Assembly: GCA_963971535.1 (NCBI GenBank)
Contig: CAXASK010002047.1
Location: 71,844-135,843, forward strand
Source of the DNA: Notolepis coatsorum
Lineage: Eukaryota > Chordata > Actinopteri > Aulopiformes > Paralepididae
Length of the DNA stretch: 64,000 bases
Direction: 5' to 3'
The position numbers and the translations under genes were made by a program. Shown piece after piece: positions 34,178 through 45,557 of this stretch (the stretch's first letter is position 1; every line of letters begins with the position of its first letter). The notes beneath the pieces are model-generated. The model was not told where the DNA came from and ran no database searches. It saw only the letters and a list, made by a program, of their open reading frames with translations.

Positions 34178-34420
34178 CTCGTCGTCCTCCTGGATCAAAT
34201 CAATGAGGACACTAAGTGTCAGCCAGGCACACTTGGTAAAACAGGTCTATGTATTGTGTGGACTATTGATATTGTAATTTGTACAAGTTGACTTGTGTAA
34301 GTAACACTCATTTATCTCCTGTCGTTAACAAGAACACAAAAGAGCCTGAGGGGGGGGGGGGGGGGGGCTGCCATCGGTGTGAATGATGTGAGGAACAAAT
34401 TAAAGAGCTTTAGCATTTAA
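34178..34420 (+). repeat. dispersed repeat, copy 1
   Basis: GATCAAATCAATGAGGACAC through a poly-G run to GCTGCCATCGGTGTGAATGA matches 36095-36395. The 3' part resembles an L2-type SINE tail. A partial third copy lies at 34571-34665. Confidence 0.8.
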
Positions 34421-34532
34421 AATACTAAAATATGTATTGTACAGAGCTAATTAAATAAATAAAAACTCTGTATATTGACTGAACATTCCTTTACTTACTC
34501 CCTTTTTGTTTTTACTCTATGTGCAGCACAAT

Positions 34533-34710
34533 CTCATACAGAAACAAGCATTTCATCATAAAGTATTCTTCACATTCCTGTGAAGGTGGGTGGAGTGTTT
34601 TGGGGCTGTTGGTCTGGAAAGGTGTGAGCCTGAGGGGGGGGGGGCTGCCATCAGTGTGAATGATCTCAGGGGCTCATACAGAAACAAGCATTTCATCATA
34701 AAGTATTCTG
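34533..34710. repeat. 141-bp tandem duplication edge
   Basis: TCATACAGAAACAAGCATTT plus CATCATAAAGTATTCT occurs at 34533 and 34674. Between them is the partial dispersed-repeat copy. The 34711-35197 stretch after it holds retroposon-tail-like sequence (CTGATGGCCTGGGGGAAGAG near 35047) and no gene. Confidence 0.7.
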
Positions 34711-35197
34711 TATTTTGTTGTGACAAATAAACAAACTTGAAAGGTTTAAGGTGAAAGAACATGTATTATGGTGCTTCAATGACCAATTATGAACATATAC
34801 CTAGTAAATAAACGTAAGACAAAAATATGGTCTTATATGAGAAGGACTACCCAGTGTGCAAATTGTGCAAAATAGACACAGTACAAGACAAGTCCTGAGA
34901 TAAAATGCAATAGAAATGCTACTAACTATATGTGTACATACAAGAACCACAACAATTTTTTTTTCTTAAAGTGACCTTTTTCACCCTCCTGTGACATTTT
35001 CTTATGTGTTTAAAGTGACCTGTGGAGAGATCAGTGTTCAATGTTCTGATGGCCTGGGGGAAGAGGCTGAGCAGTGAGCAGCACAATATTTGTCTTACCA
35101 AAATCTTAGATTAGAAATAACCAGTGCCATCAAATAAAAATAAAAATAAACTCAAAGTGAAGTGGCTCAGTCACAGCCATGCCACCTTGTGGCTTTA

Positions 35198-35725
35198 CTA
35201 TTTGTACATGAATTTGGCCCTTCTCTCTTTGAGAGATGCAAATCTCTCAATGACTCTATTGTTAAAGTCAGGGATGTCTTTTATCAGTTTCTTCTCCATG
35301 GAGAGCATGGCCAGTGCATTGAGACGATCCTGTGACATGGTGTTCCTGAGGAAGATCTTGATTCTCTTCAGTGTTGAGAAGCACCTCTCTGCTTCAGCTG
35401 TGGTCATAGGCGTTGTAATCATGATCTTCAGCAGAGTCACTGTCTCTGAGAATGTGTCATGGAGATTGTTCTCCATGAAGAGCTGGTATAGAGTCACAGC
35501 CCCAGTGCAGGTCTTGAAGTCATCATTGCCGTAGATGAGTGACAGTTCAGTCCTCAGCTTGGTCTGGTTCAGCATTGGGTAAGCCTCCACGGTGGTGTTC
35601 AGTGCTGCTTCAGGGAACTGGTTGTTGTACTGCTGGAATTTGTCTCCCTGCAGCAATGTAGCACTGATCAGGTGCTTGGTAAAGGAGAACCTCTCCTTTG
35701 CATGGGCCAAGATCGTGTTGCAGAC
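35198..35725 (-). CDS. hAT-like gene, last exon (hATC dimerisation region)
   Basis: An AG acceptor at 35727-35726 (TTTTTTAG before GTCTGCAAC) gives an exon of 176 codons including the stop TAG at 35200-35198. It holds MTTAEAERCFSTLKRIKIFL, the conserved hATC box with the catalytic-region Glu, and ends in a basic tail. Phase 0 with the previous exon. Confidence 0.8.
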   Translation of the reverse strand, partial: VCNTILAHAKERFSFTKHLISATLLQGDKFQQYNNQFPEAALNTTVEAYPMLNQTKLRTELSLIYGNDDFKTCTGAVTLYQLFMENNLHDTFSETVTLLKIMITTPMTTAEAERCFSTLKRIKIFLRNTMSQDRLNALAMLSMEKKLIKDIPDFNNRVIERFASLKERRAKFMYK

Positions 35726-35727
35726 CT

Positions 35728-35840
35728 AAAAAATAGAATAGAATAGAATAGAAATACCTTTATTATCCCGTAGGAAATTTGACACTGCAAATCGCTCAAC
35801 ATTTAAACATTTAGACAGGACAGGTCACCAATTAGAATAT
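35728..35840 (-). repeat. retroposon tail in the second intron
   Basis: (AATAG)n then AAATACCTTTATTATCCCGT and AGGAAATTTG is the 3' end of a common teleost retroposon, read in reverse. It sits directly behind the splice acceptor. Confidence 0.5.
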
Positions 35841-36094
35841 TAACACAAATCAAATCAAGTTGCCTAGGATAAGAGTAGAGTAAAATAGAATAAAATTAAA
35901 TGAAATAAAATATACAGAAATAAATACAGTAAGAATATACTGAGCATACTGAGCATGGGGGAAGCAGTGTAAACAATTTGGTCAATATAACAATGATCAT
36001 AACAATTTGGCCTCCTGCCACTATTGAGCTGCCGCTCTGTGCTCAGTGAATGAATACACTGATTTAATACAATGTGGAGGTGGGGGAGACTCGT

Positions 36095-36395
36095 CCTCCT
36101 GTCCTGGATCAAATCAATGAGGACACTAAGTGTCAGGTACACTTGGTAAACAGGTCTATGTATTGTGTGGACTATTGATATTGTAATTTGTACGGGTTGA
36201 CTTGTGTAAGTAACACTCATTTATCTCCTGTCGTTACCAAGAACACAAAAGATACACATTCCTGTGAAGGTGGATGGTGTGTTTTGGTCTGGAAAGGTGT
36301 GAGCCTGAGGGGGGGGGGGGGCTGCCATCGGTGTGAATGATGGATATGAGGAACAAATTGTAAAGCGCTTTGGCCTTTGTATAAAAGCGCTATAT
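36095..36395 (+). repeat. dispersed repeat, copy 2, inside the second intron
   Basis: Same sequence as 34178-34420 but more complete. It ends in TTGTAAAGCGCTTTGG and AAAAGCGCTATATAAATGCA, the L2-type SINE tail. The two copies bracket the last exon of the hAT-like gene. Confidence 0.8.
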
Positions 36396-36525
36396 AAATG
36401 CAGCCATTTACCAATATCAATCTATCAATATACAGTCAACTCGAGAATTATTGGCAATATAAAATAATTAAAAACTTTTTTAATTATTATTATTATTTTA
36501 ATTATAGAATATTATTCTATCTCAC

Positions 36526-36631
36526 CTCTGTAGCGATCCTCTGCAGTTCTTCTGGGGTCATCTGAGTTCTACGTCTCTCGCCCGGTGGCTGCTGAGAGGT
36601 CCATTCGCCGCAGAGAGTAGGGAGGGCGTCT
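36526..36631 (-). CDS. hAT-like gene, middle exon
   Basis: 106 bp between an acceptor (TGTTCAG before AGACGCC) and a donor (GAG before GTGAGAT). It reads RDALPTLCGEW...TPEELQRIATE. It joins the first exon in phase 2 and the last in phase 0. The short length is typical of fish hAT-like genes with late introns. Confidence 0.72.
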
Positions 36632-36746
36632 CTGAACAGAACAGAACAGAAGAGAAAAGTTAAGCTTTGGTTGCCACTTTCCAGGTAAAATAACATGACA
36701 TTGTATGTAATCAGGTTATGAACAGAGGGTGGAGATTTTAATTTAC

Positions 36747-37461
36747 CTGATCTTTTGCACGTTGTCTGTGAACTTCTGTATGATTTCCTGGACAAAGACT
36801 GTGTCGATGGCGCGCTTCTGGAGCTGGTTGTACAGGATGTCCACATGAGGCATGATGCGATGGAACAATTCCAGGAAGAAGATGAACTTAGCATCCTCCA
36901 GTTGTCTCACAAACCCCCCTGCTTCTCGGATAGTAGCCTGATCAAACGTGCCTGAGTCCCTGATGTCTTCAAAACACTGGATGAGGTTGTCTTTGTGCTC
37001 ATACACAGTGTTCACACTACGGCTGTAGAAATTCCATCGCACTGTGCTCGCTCTTGGGAGTCTGTGTGCTACCACTCTATCAAGCACACTGGTTCTCTTG
37101 GGAGACCTTGCAAAAAATACAGTGAAGCCAGCCAGGTCAGAGGAGAACTGTGTGACTCTGGAGATGTGAGATGTCACCTGCTGCATGATGAGGTTCAGTT
37201 GGTGAGCATAGCAGAGGACATAGTGTGCATTCACATAGACATCTTGAACCTTCTTCTGCACACCACCTGTGGCTCCTCTCATGACACTCGCACCATCATA
37301 TGCCTGGGAAATGAGCTTGCTCTTCTGGTCATCAGGGAGGATGGAGCTCAACCAGTTAGAAGGGCTGTGGCTATGGAATCAGCTGTGGCAGTCTGGAGAG
37401 GTATAAACTCAAAAAACCTCTCTTGCCCAACGTGGGCTTTATCAATGTATCGCATCACAAG
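36747..37461 (-). CDS. hAT-like gene, first-exon portion left of the Ty3 element
   Basis: Starts after the target copy CACAAG with codons for VMRYIDKAHVGQERFFEF and runs through AYDGASVMRGATGG, the CYAHQLNLI box and TVRWNFYSRSVNT, all standard landmarks of the hAT RNase-H-fold domain. It ends KIR at a GT donor (GTAAATT) at 36746-36745. There is no ATG near its right edge because it is the continuation of the coding sequence on the far side of the insertion. Confidence 0.8.
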
Positions 37462-38295
37462 TGTAACAAGTGCCTTGTTGCCTTGTATAGATAATTACAC
37501 CCCATCACAAAATACACTTTAATACATTCCACTAATACTCCTAAACGTTTTATTTTATTGATTTAAGTTGATTTCATTCCTTTCGTTTTGTTTTATTGCA
37601 CTTTTGGGAGTTAAGGCTTTTATTTTGAAATCGACACCCTTACTTTTCCGGTCCTCCGGGACACGCATCTTGCCTGCTTTCCGGTGGTGAGTTAGTTCCA
37701 CCCGGAGGTCCGTGGAGTGAGTACTACTCCTTATGTTCAGTGAAAGACTTCGGTCTAAAAGTTGTTAAATATTGTATGTTACATTCCTAAAACTGTGAAA
37801 CGAGTTTGTAATGTAACTACTGTTGTTAATATGTACCTGTGCAGTTGTTTTGTGGGAGGTTTGACTGGGTAAAATGCACTTTAATAGCATGTAGGAAGTT
37901 TGCACACACGTGCGCTGGTGACATGGTAGTTAATGGAATCACGTCTTTTCCCAATTGTAGCTCACGTGCTGCAGAGCAGATGACTATTCCTAATGCTGGT
38001 GCATTGTGTTGCATTGTAACCTAACAGGTATGTGTGTACAGTAGCTCCCATGTGTCCGTTTTGTATTCAATTGTGTATATTTTTCCAATGTAACTATGTA
38101 TTAAAATGTGTCATTCTTATGAGAGAGTTCCACCCGGAGGTCCGTGGACTCACGTGCTGCAGTGCAGATGACTATTCCTAATGCTGGTGCATTGTGTTGC
38201 ATTGTAACCTAACAGGAGGAAAATAAAGACCATCAACAGTCATCCATGTCTGTCGTCCTTAATACACAACGCCGTCAGAGAGTACACCGGTCACA
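37462..38295 (+). repeat. 5' LTR
   Basis: Begins TGTAACAAGTGCC and ends near CCGGTCACA. Contains an AATAAA at 38222-38227. It also has an internal direct repeat: GTTCCACCCGGAGGTCCGTG occurs twice (about 37695 and 38128), as does a 60-bp phrase ending in CATTGTAACCTAACAGG. Confidence 0.95.
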
Positions 38296-38700
38296 CTTGG
38301 TGCCGCTCGACCTCGGACAACGGACAACGCTCGCCTGTCCACCGGGGACGCTGTCTGCACGCCGCTTCTTCATTCAACTGGCTGTGCTGAGTACAACGTC
38401 GAACGTTAACGTGTGCGCATAGGATAAGCGCATATGTGATATTGGTTGTTTTTGTTTGATAATAATATGCTATAGATTGTAATTGTAAATATTATTGTAA
38501 TGATACAGTAATTGGAAACGACACTAGTTGTACAAGACCATTGTATTTTTTTTTTCTTTTTCTTTCATCTGTTATGTATTGTGGATAGATAGCCTATGGT
38601 CTAATGTTCAAAGTTTGAGCAGTAACAAGTGTTGCTATCTAACACATGCCCACTGTAAATATAATTAGGAACTAATTTGTTTATATGGTTGGCTGGTAAT

Positions 38701-38702
<2 letters not shown>

Positions 38703-38738
<36 letters not shown>
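38703..38738. repeat. (TA)n microsatellite in the element leader
   Basis: About 18 TA units followed by a T-run. Confidence 0.9.
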
Positions 38739-38741
<3 letters not shown>

Positions 38742-38915
38742 TTTTTTCCCCCCCATCTGTTCTGGTAAATTGTGAATGGATAGCCATACAGTAGCCTACA
38801 TGTATTCGTGTGTAGTCTAGTGTTTAAAGTCTGAGCAGTAACAAGCGGCCATTTAACACATTCACACATACTTTTCTTTTGTTTATAGCCCTCTAGAGCA
38901 TTTTTATTTTTATTC

Positions 38916-40604
38916 TTGAACATGTCTGAAGAAGTACCACCAGATCTGGAGATGGTGGGTATGATGCCTGTATATGGCAGGGGTCAGTCAGCTCTTATGT
39001 GTGGGAGGGGAAGACCTGTGGAACTGAGTCAGTCTACAGTTCGCCAGTCAGTGTTTGAAGCAGTGGGGCCAGTGGCCACATCTACTCCAATCACGCATGG
39101 CAATGATGCAGCCCCGCAACTCGCTAGGTCAGAGGATTTAGGCAGCCTCGTCACAGACCTTGCCATACAGATAGGAGAACAAATTGCATCTACTCTGCAT
39201 GCCATGCACCAGACCAGTTATCAGCCCCAGGTCCCCGCCCCTGAGCCCCAGGTCCCCGCCCCTGAGCCCAAGGTCCCTGCACCCCAACCACAATGTTTTT
39301 CTGGGTGTGCAGACATGTCAAGGATGAAAGTAATAGTGCAGGCGGAGACTAAACCACCTCCGTTCTTCAGAGGTGATCGCACTGAGCCAGTCTCCATACA
39401 TGAGTGGGAAGACATGATGCTAGTGTATCTGTCTAGAACGAGTTGTAAAACCGACAGAGAATTGTGTGATCTAGTGATGGGCAGGTTGACTGGTAAAGCT
39501 AGAGACATAGTGAAGGTGTCACTGCGTAGCCGGCCTGAGTTGTCTGCCAATATGACCCCTGCAGCTGTGTTTGACATTTTAAAGCGTAACTTCAGCAAGC
39601 TGACATACTCCAGTATGCCCATGGCCGACTTCTATGCCATGGTTCCCAGGCCTAGTGAGGGAGTGATGGATTACTGGGTCCGGCTGAATAAAGCAATCGA
39701 TGTTGCAGATGAGTGTCTACGTCGCCGGGGTCGGTGTGTTGATGATGCGAGCGCCGAGGTCGTGATGATGTTGATCACGCACTGCCCAGATCCCAGTCTA
39801 GCTATGTCCTTCCAGCTGAAGCCTGTGGAGCAGTGGACTGCAGCTGAGGTCCAGGAGCGTCTAGATGGTTACCAGAGAGACCAAAGGAGATCCAGTTCAC
39901 GGGCACAGCAGGTTAACATCTCGGCATGCAGTCAGAGCCCCATGGCTGGTGGCCCATCCCCTCCTGTCCTGTATGGTGGGGCCCAGCAGTCTTCTGTTGT
40001 TGTGCAGTCACAGCAGCCTCCCTCCTTTGGCTCTTTTCATGAACAGCTTGGTGAGCCCCACAGGGTCTTAGCCGCAGCGCAGGCCCTCAGCCCTCCTACA
40101 CCCATCTTAATGACTCCTGCCCCGGCGAGTCCCCCCTCTGTAGACCCTGGCCTTCATCAGGTGGTTGACTTGTTAGACTGTGTGCTCTCACTGTGTTCGG
40201 CCTCGCTGGCCCCAGCAGTACAGTCTCAGCCTGGTCAGCCGTCTCGCTCCCACATCCAGCCAAGTAATGGGCAGACGTACCACTCACGCAACCAGGCCAG
40301 ACCGAGTCAGCAGAGTTACTCGCGCAACCAGGCCAGACCAAGTCAGCAGGGTTATTCGCGCAACCAGGCCAGACCGAATCAGCAGAGTTACCCGCACAAC
40401 CAGCACGACCCATGCGAAGTGTGTCAAGACAGCAGGCATAACACTTATCAACACTGTATGCTCTATCGGCTGTGCCACCGCTGTTTCCGCCCTGGTCACT
40501 ATGAGGACTCATGCCCTGGCATCTCCCAGCCATCAGCTGGATCAGCATCTCCCTCCAACAGACCCGCTCAGACCCATCCTGTCAATGCTGCCCCTTTAAA
40601 CTAG
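38916..40604 (+). CDS. Ty3/gypsy gag part
   Basis: About 560 codons. A Pro-rich N-terminal stretch with three tandem VPAPEPQ-type repeats is followed by the capsid-like retrotransposon-gag region (HEWEDMMLVYLSRTSC onwards) and an Arg/Gln-rich segment with about four 12-residue RNQARPSQQ repeats. A CCHC zinc knuckle, CHRCFRPGHYEDSC, binds RNA near the end. The structural protein would form the particle that packages element RNA. Confidence 0.85.
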   Translation: MNMSEEVPPDLEMVGMMPVYGRGQSALMCGRGRPVELSQSTVRQSVFEAVGPVATSTPITHGNDAAPQLARSEDLGSLVTDLAIQIGEQIASTLHAMHQTSYQPQVPAPEPQVPAPEPKVPAPQPQCFSGCADMSRMKVIVQAETKPPPFFRGDRTEPVSIHEWEDMMLVYLSRTSCKTDRELCDLVMGRLTGKARDIVKVSLRSRPELSANMTPAAVFDILKRNFSKLTYSSMPMADFYAMVPRPSEGVMDYWVRLNKAIDVADECLRRRGRCVDDASAEVVMMLITHCPDPSLAMSFQLKPVEQWTAAEVQERLDGYQRDQRRSSSRAQQVNISACSQSPMAGGPSPPVLYGGAQQSSVVVQSQQPPSFGSFHEQLGEPHRVLAAAQALSPPTPILMTPAPASPPSVDPGLHQVVDLLDCVLSLCSASLAPAVQSQPGQPSRSHIQPSNGQTYHSRNQARPSQQSYSRNQARPSQQGYSRNQARPNQQSYPHNQHDPCEVCQDSRHNTYQHCMLYRLCHRCFRPGHYEDSCPGISQPSAGSASPSNRPAQTHPVNAAPLN

Positions 40605-40619
40605 CCAGCCCATGCAATG

Positions 40620-43600
40620 AGAGGGATAGTATGGGCAAAGTGAATGAAACCCTCGAGAGAGAACCAGACTTAGAAGCCATCTATGTAAACAGCTGCAGAT
40701 TACTTCCAGAAAACGAAACAGCTATCTTTGTTGGGTCACAGAGAGTGAACGGAGCTAGTGAACTGTTTTATGCTCCAGTGTTAGTCAGTGACAAGTACAC
40801 ATTGAGGGGGATGTTGGATTCTGGTAGTATGTCATGCACGCTCAGTGAGGAGGGTGAACAAAAGTTACAAACCGCTGGTGTTCTCCCTCGTGTCCAGCCG
40901 GCACCTGTGAATGTGGTGCTGGTTGGTTGTGGTGGCTTGACTACTCGACCAAAGTGTGTCTATGATTTGGAGATTGAAGTTTGTGGGTCAAAATTTGTGG
41001 TTCCTACGTTGGTTGTGCCAGGTCAGAGAGACGAGTTTATAATTGGCACTAATGTAATCAAGTCCGTTCTCCAAAGGCTGAAGTCGACTGAAAAGTACTG
41101 GGAGCTTGTGTCCTGCGGAAACAGACCCTGAGTGTGAGAAGTTCCTTGAGCTCTTAAGCTGCACCTCCCGCTGGTCGGGCCCAGACCCGCCCGGGGTGAT
41201 AGGCACATTGAAGCTATGTCAGGCGGTTACCCTCCTCCCTCAGCAGGAGTATCTAGTGTGGGGGAAGCTACCAGCCAGTGCACATGTGTCTCCTGGGAGT
41301 ACAGTCATTGTGGAGCCCACCTCAGCGAGGTCGGCCCCTCGCAACATCATAGTGGGGAGAGTGGTGACTCCCATGTGGGGCGACCGCTGGGTCCCCATGA
41401 AGGTCTTGAACCCGACACAGAGCCCCATCACGCTCCGTCGTAATGCCAAACTGGCTGATGTCTCACCTTGTCTTGCTGTTGAAGATCTGTCCATCACTCA
41501 GGGCCTGTGTCAGCAGCAGTCTGGTGTCTCCAGCTCCTCCGCCTCTCCTGGCTCCTCGTTAGATGCTGAGCAGATGTTGGCCGACTGTGGACTGGAGGAC
41601 GTGAACATCAAGTCATGTGAGGTGTCTCCTGATGGGAAGAAGAGGCTAGCTGACCTACTGGTGACGTATCAAGATGTCTTCTCCAAGGACAAGCTGGACT
41701 GTGGAGAGGTCAAAGACTTTGTGCACCGTATCCACCTCTCGGACGACCGTCCGTTCCGCCTGCCCTTTAGGCGTGTCCCCCCAGCTGACTATCACAAACT
41801 GAGAGAGGTGTTGACTGAGATGGAGGTGAAGGGGATAATCTCCAAGTCGATGAGCGAGTATGCCTCACCTCTGGTCATGGTGTGGAAGAAGAATGGAGAC
41901 CTCAGGATCTGTACGGATTTCCGCTGGCTCAACGCAAAGACCGTCAAAGATGCTCATCCGTTGCCCCATCAGTCCGACTGCCTTGCTGCCCTTGGTGGGA
42001 ACGCTTTCTTTAGCACCATGGATCTGACCTCAGGGTTCTACAACGTCCCTCTCCATGTGTCTGACCGGCGGTACACTGCCTTCACAACACCACTGGGCTT
42101 GTACGAGTACAACAGACTCCCGCAAGGCCTGTGCAACAGTCCGGCATCTTTCATGCGTATGATGCTCGGCATCTTTGGCGACCTCAACTACTCCAGCCTC
42201 TTGTGCTACTTGGACGACCTGCTGGTGTTTGCGCCATCTGAGGAGGAGGCGTTGAAGCGATTGGAGGTGGTCTTCTGCAGACTCAGAGTGAACAACCTCA
42301 AGCTCTCACAGAAGAAATGTAACTTCTTACAGAGGTCGGTCAGGTTCCTGGGTCATGTGGTCGATGCCAGTGGAGTCTCTGTCGACCAAGAGAAGGTCTC
42401 CGTCATCTCTGGCTTCCAGAGAGAGGATCTGATGGAGTCGGATGGCCGCACTCCCGCTCAGAAGAGAGTGAGATCCTTCCTCGGCATGGTGTTGTATTAC
42501 CAAAATTTCATACATGGCTGCTCCAGTATAGCCAAGCCCCTCTTTGCCTTGACAGCTGGCCAGAAGAGAAAAGGGAAGACCAGTGCTGGTCGTACGAGAG
42601 CCGGTACGTTCCGGAAGCTGACTCCTGAGGACTGGACTCCAGCCTGTGAGACTGCGTTTGAGGAGCTCAAGAGGGCGCTCGTCGAATGTGTAGTGCTGGC
42701 TCACCCGGACTTTGAGAGGCCGTTCATCCTCTCCACTGACGCGTCGTTGGACGGTATTGGAGCAGTGCTCTCTCAAGTCCCTGTCGGGGAGGAAAAGGCC
42801 AGACCAATCGCCTTTGCGAGCAAGTCGCTCAGCCGCAGTCAAGCGAACTATCCTGCCCACAGACTGGAGTTCCTGGCCCTCAAATGGTCAGTGTGTGACA
42901 AATTCAGTCACTGGCTCAAGGGTCACAAGTTCACTGTGTGGACTGATAATAATCCACTCACGTACATCATGACCAAGCCTAAACTTGACGCATGCGAGCA
43001 GCGCTGGGTGTCCAAGCTGGCCCCTTACTGCTTCGACATCAAGCATGTGCCTGGGAGGCTGAATACAGTGGCCGATGCGCTGAGCAGAGATCCCTTCGTG
43101 AGGCCGCTCAGCCGGCGTCTCTTGACCGAGCCTTACTCCGCTCTTCTGGAGCAGGTGTGTGATGTGGAGAACAGGGGGGTGCAGGATATCTTCCGTCTGA
43201 CATGCCAGGCCCTAGCTCTAGTGACCCCTTCTGGATGTGCGGTTGCTGATGTGTCCATGTCGGCGGATGAGACCTCCACGGTGCTTTCCTCCCAGGAGGA
43301 CTGGGACTCTGCACCAAGACACAGGGCAGTATCTATGGCGGGTCACCTGTCCACTGTTGTCACTGCCGACCACGACGCAGTCTCCTCCTTGTCGTTGGCC
43401 GATCTGCAGGCCCGCCAGCGAAAAGACGCCACCGTCTCCAGAGTCATCTTTTACGTTGAGAGGGGCCGCAGACCCTCCAGACGCGAGCGCTGCTATGAAG
43501 ATCAGCCCGCCTTGAGGATGCTGAAGCAGTGGGAGAGGCTCGCTATGCAGAACGGCATATTGTACAGGGTTACGAAGGACCACATGACCAGGCACAAGAG

Positions 43601-45232
43601 GTTCCAGTATGTTCTGCCTGAGTCCTTGAAGTCGGAGGCGCTGTCTGGAGTGCATGACTTGGCTGGTCACCAAGGTCAACCTAGAACGCTGTCTCTCGTA
43701 CGTCAGCGTTTCTACTGGTATGACATGGAGAAGGATGTGCGGGGCCATGTGAGGAACTGTCCTAGATGCGTACTCAGCAAGACTCCAGAGCCGGCGGCCA
43801 GAGCCCCTCTGGAGAGCATAATAACATCTGCACCACTGGAGCTGGTGTGCATCGACTTCTGGTCAGCTGAAGATAATAACAACAAGTCTGTGGATGTTAT
43901 GGTCATAACTGACCACTTTACAAAGCTGGCCCACGCCTTCCCCTGCAAGGACCAAACCGCGAAGAAGGTTGCTAAAAAGCTGTGGGACAACTATTTCTGT
44001 GTGTATGGCTTCCCACAGCGCCTGCATTCGGACCAAGGAGCGAACTTCCAGAGTGAGTTGATGGCGGAGCTGCTGGAGTTAGCAGGGGTCACGCAGTCCC
44101 GGACCACTCCGTATCACCCTATGGGGAATGGTGGCACTGAGAGATTCAATCGGACCCTGGGTGGAATGCTGCGCTCCCTGCCATCGGAGTCTAAGCACAG
44201 ATGGCCCCAGATGGTCCAGAGCCTGACCTTCGCCTACAATTGTACACAGCATGAGACGACTGGCTTTGCCCCCTTTTACCTGATGTTCGGGAGGGTCCCG
44301 CGTCTGCCAGTTGATCTGCTGTTTAAGAATGTGCTCCAGGACGAGGTGGTCTGTGACTATGATGCCTATGTGAAGTCCCTGGCGGCCGATCTCCAGTCTG
44401 CTATGCTGTTGGCCCAGAGGCACACCTCAGTGGAACAGGGGCATCAGGCTGACCAGTACAACAAAAATATGAAGGGCTTGCCCCTCTCGGTGGGTGATCG
44501 GGTCCTGGTGGCGAACAAGGGCGCCAGAGGGAAGCGGAAGCTGGCGGACAAATGGGAGCCGCCGTCTACACCGTCATCGCTTCCAGACCACAGTGCCACA
44601 TATATCGGATCAGAGACCGGACTGGGCGGGAGAAGACAGTCCACAGGAACCTCCTGCTTCAGGTCAACTTCCTCCCCTTGGACGGGTCATTTGATGATGA
44701 GGGTCTAGCCGCGGACAGCGACACCTGTGCGCCTTGTGAAGCCTCCCTCTCAGTCATGCCTGAAGCTAGTGCCTCAGACGCGGACAGTGTGGCGGCAGAG
44801 CCTTCCATGGGAGATGGACCTTCCATGGGAGATGGACCTGATGGGGATCGCACCGCATCATGGGTGCAGGAGCAGTCTTCAGTGGAGAGTGAGGATGAAG
44901 GGCTACGTCCGTATTCCCCCCAGGGGATGTCCCCTGCTCTGAGTGAGCTTCCAGTGGCAAGTGCCGCCAGTCCCCCACTGTTGCTTGCTCCACCGAGTTC
45001 CCCCCCTGCTGTAGTCCAGCATGATGACAGTGTTGTGTCCACACAACCAGGGTGTACTCCTGAGCTAATGAGTGTCAGTGTGCCTGGTCAGAGCCAGGGT
45101 CCACAGACCACTGAACACTACACGTCCAGGTTCGGTAGGGTCATCAAGCCAGTCTTTCGGCTGATAGAGACAATGGTCCAACTTGAGAGTATGATGGGCT
45201 TCGAGCCACAAGCCTCTATCAAACGTGTGTGA
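40620..45232 (+). CDS. Ty3/gypsy pol part (protease, RT, RNase H, integrase)
   Basis: Domains in order: an aspartic protease with the LDSGS active-site motif near 40815; reverse transcriptase with CYLDDLLVF near 42210; RNase H with STDASLDGIGAVLS near 42740; integrase with an HHCC zinc finger and a D-D-E core (HSDQGANFQSE near 44030); and a C-terminal tail with SRFGRVIKP. Gag and pol parts lie in overlapping reading frames, an arrangement the family is known to bridge during translation. The coordinates cover the region as a whole. It reads as well preserved. Confidence 0.85.
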
Positions 45233-45557
45233 GGTTAGCTGCAGTGTTGTGTATAGCGCTTACAGCCTGATACAGTGTCCTTTGTGGTGATAAGGAGTAA
45301 CAGTTTTATTTATGTGTATGTGCCCTCGTCATGGTATGGTCAAGTGTAGCTGGATGGTGTATAAGGCACCGTCGTTATCCCTGGAGGTATGGTGGGAGTT
45401 GGCCACTCCTGGTGCCCTCCTGGCCTTTTATTAGGTGACAGGTATCGTTGGATTGTTCCGCAGTGTGTGGTTCTCATAGTAAGCTTGTGACTAGTGTGAC
45501 ACGAGGTAGGCACAGGTTTTTTTTTTCTTCGATGTAGGTGTAATTCTGTGGGGTGAA

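Noticed and set aside
37826-38024. 60-aa ORFs repeated at 45922-46120
   Set aside because: They lie inside the two LTRs and are identical because the LTRs are; no evidence of a product.
39221-39622. Minus-strand ORFs across the Ty3 gag and pol parts
   Set aside because: They are shadows of the plus-strand coding parts.
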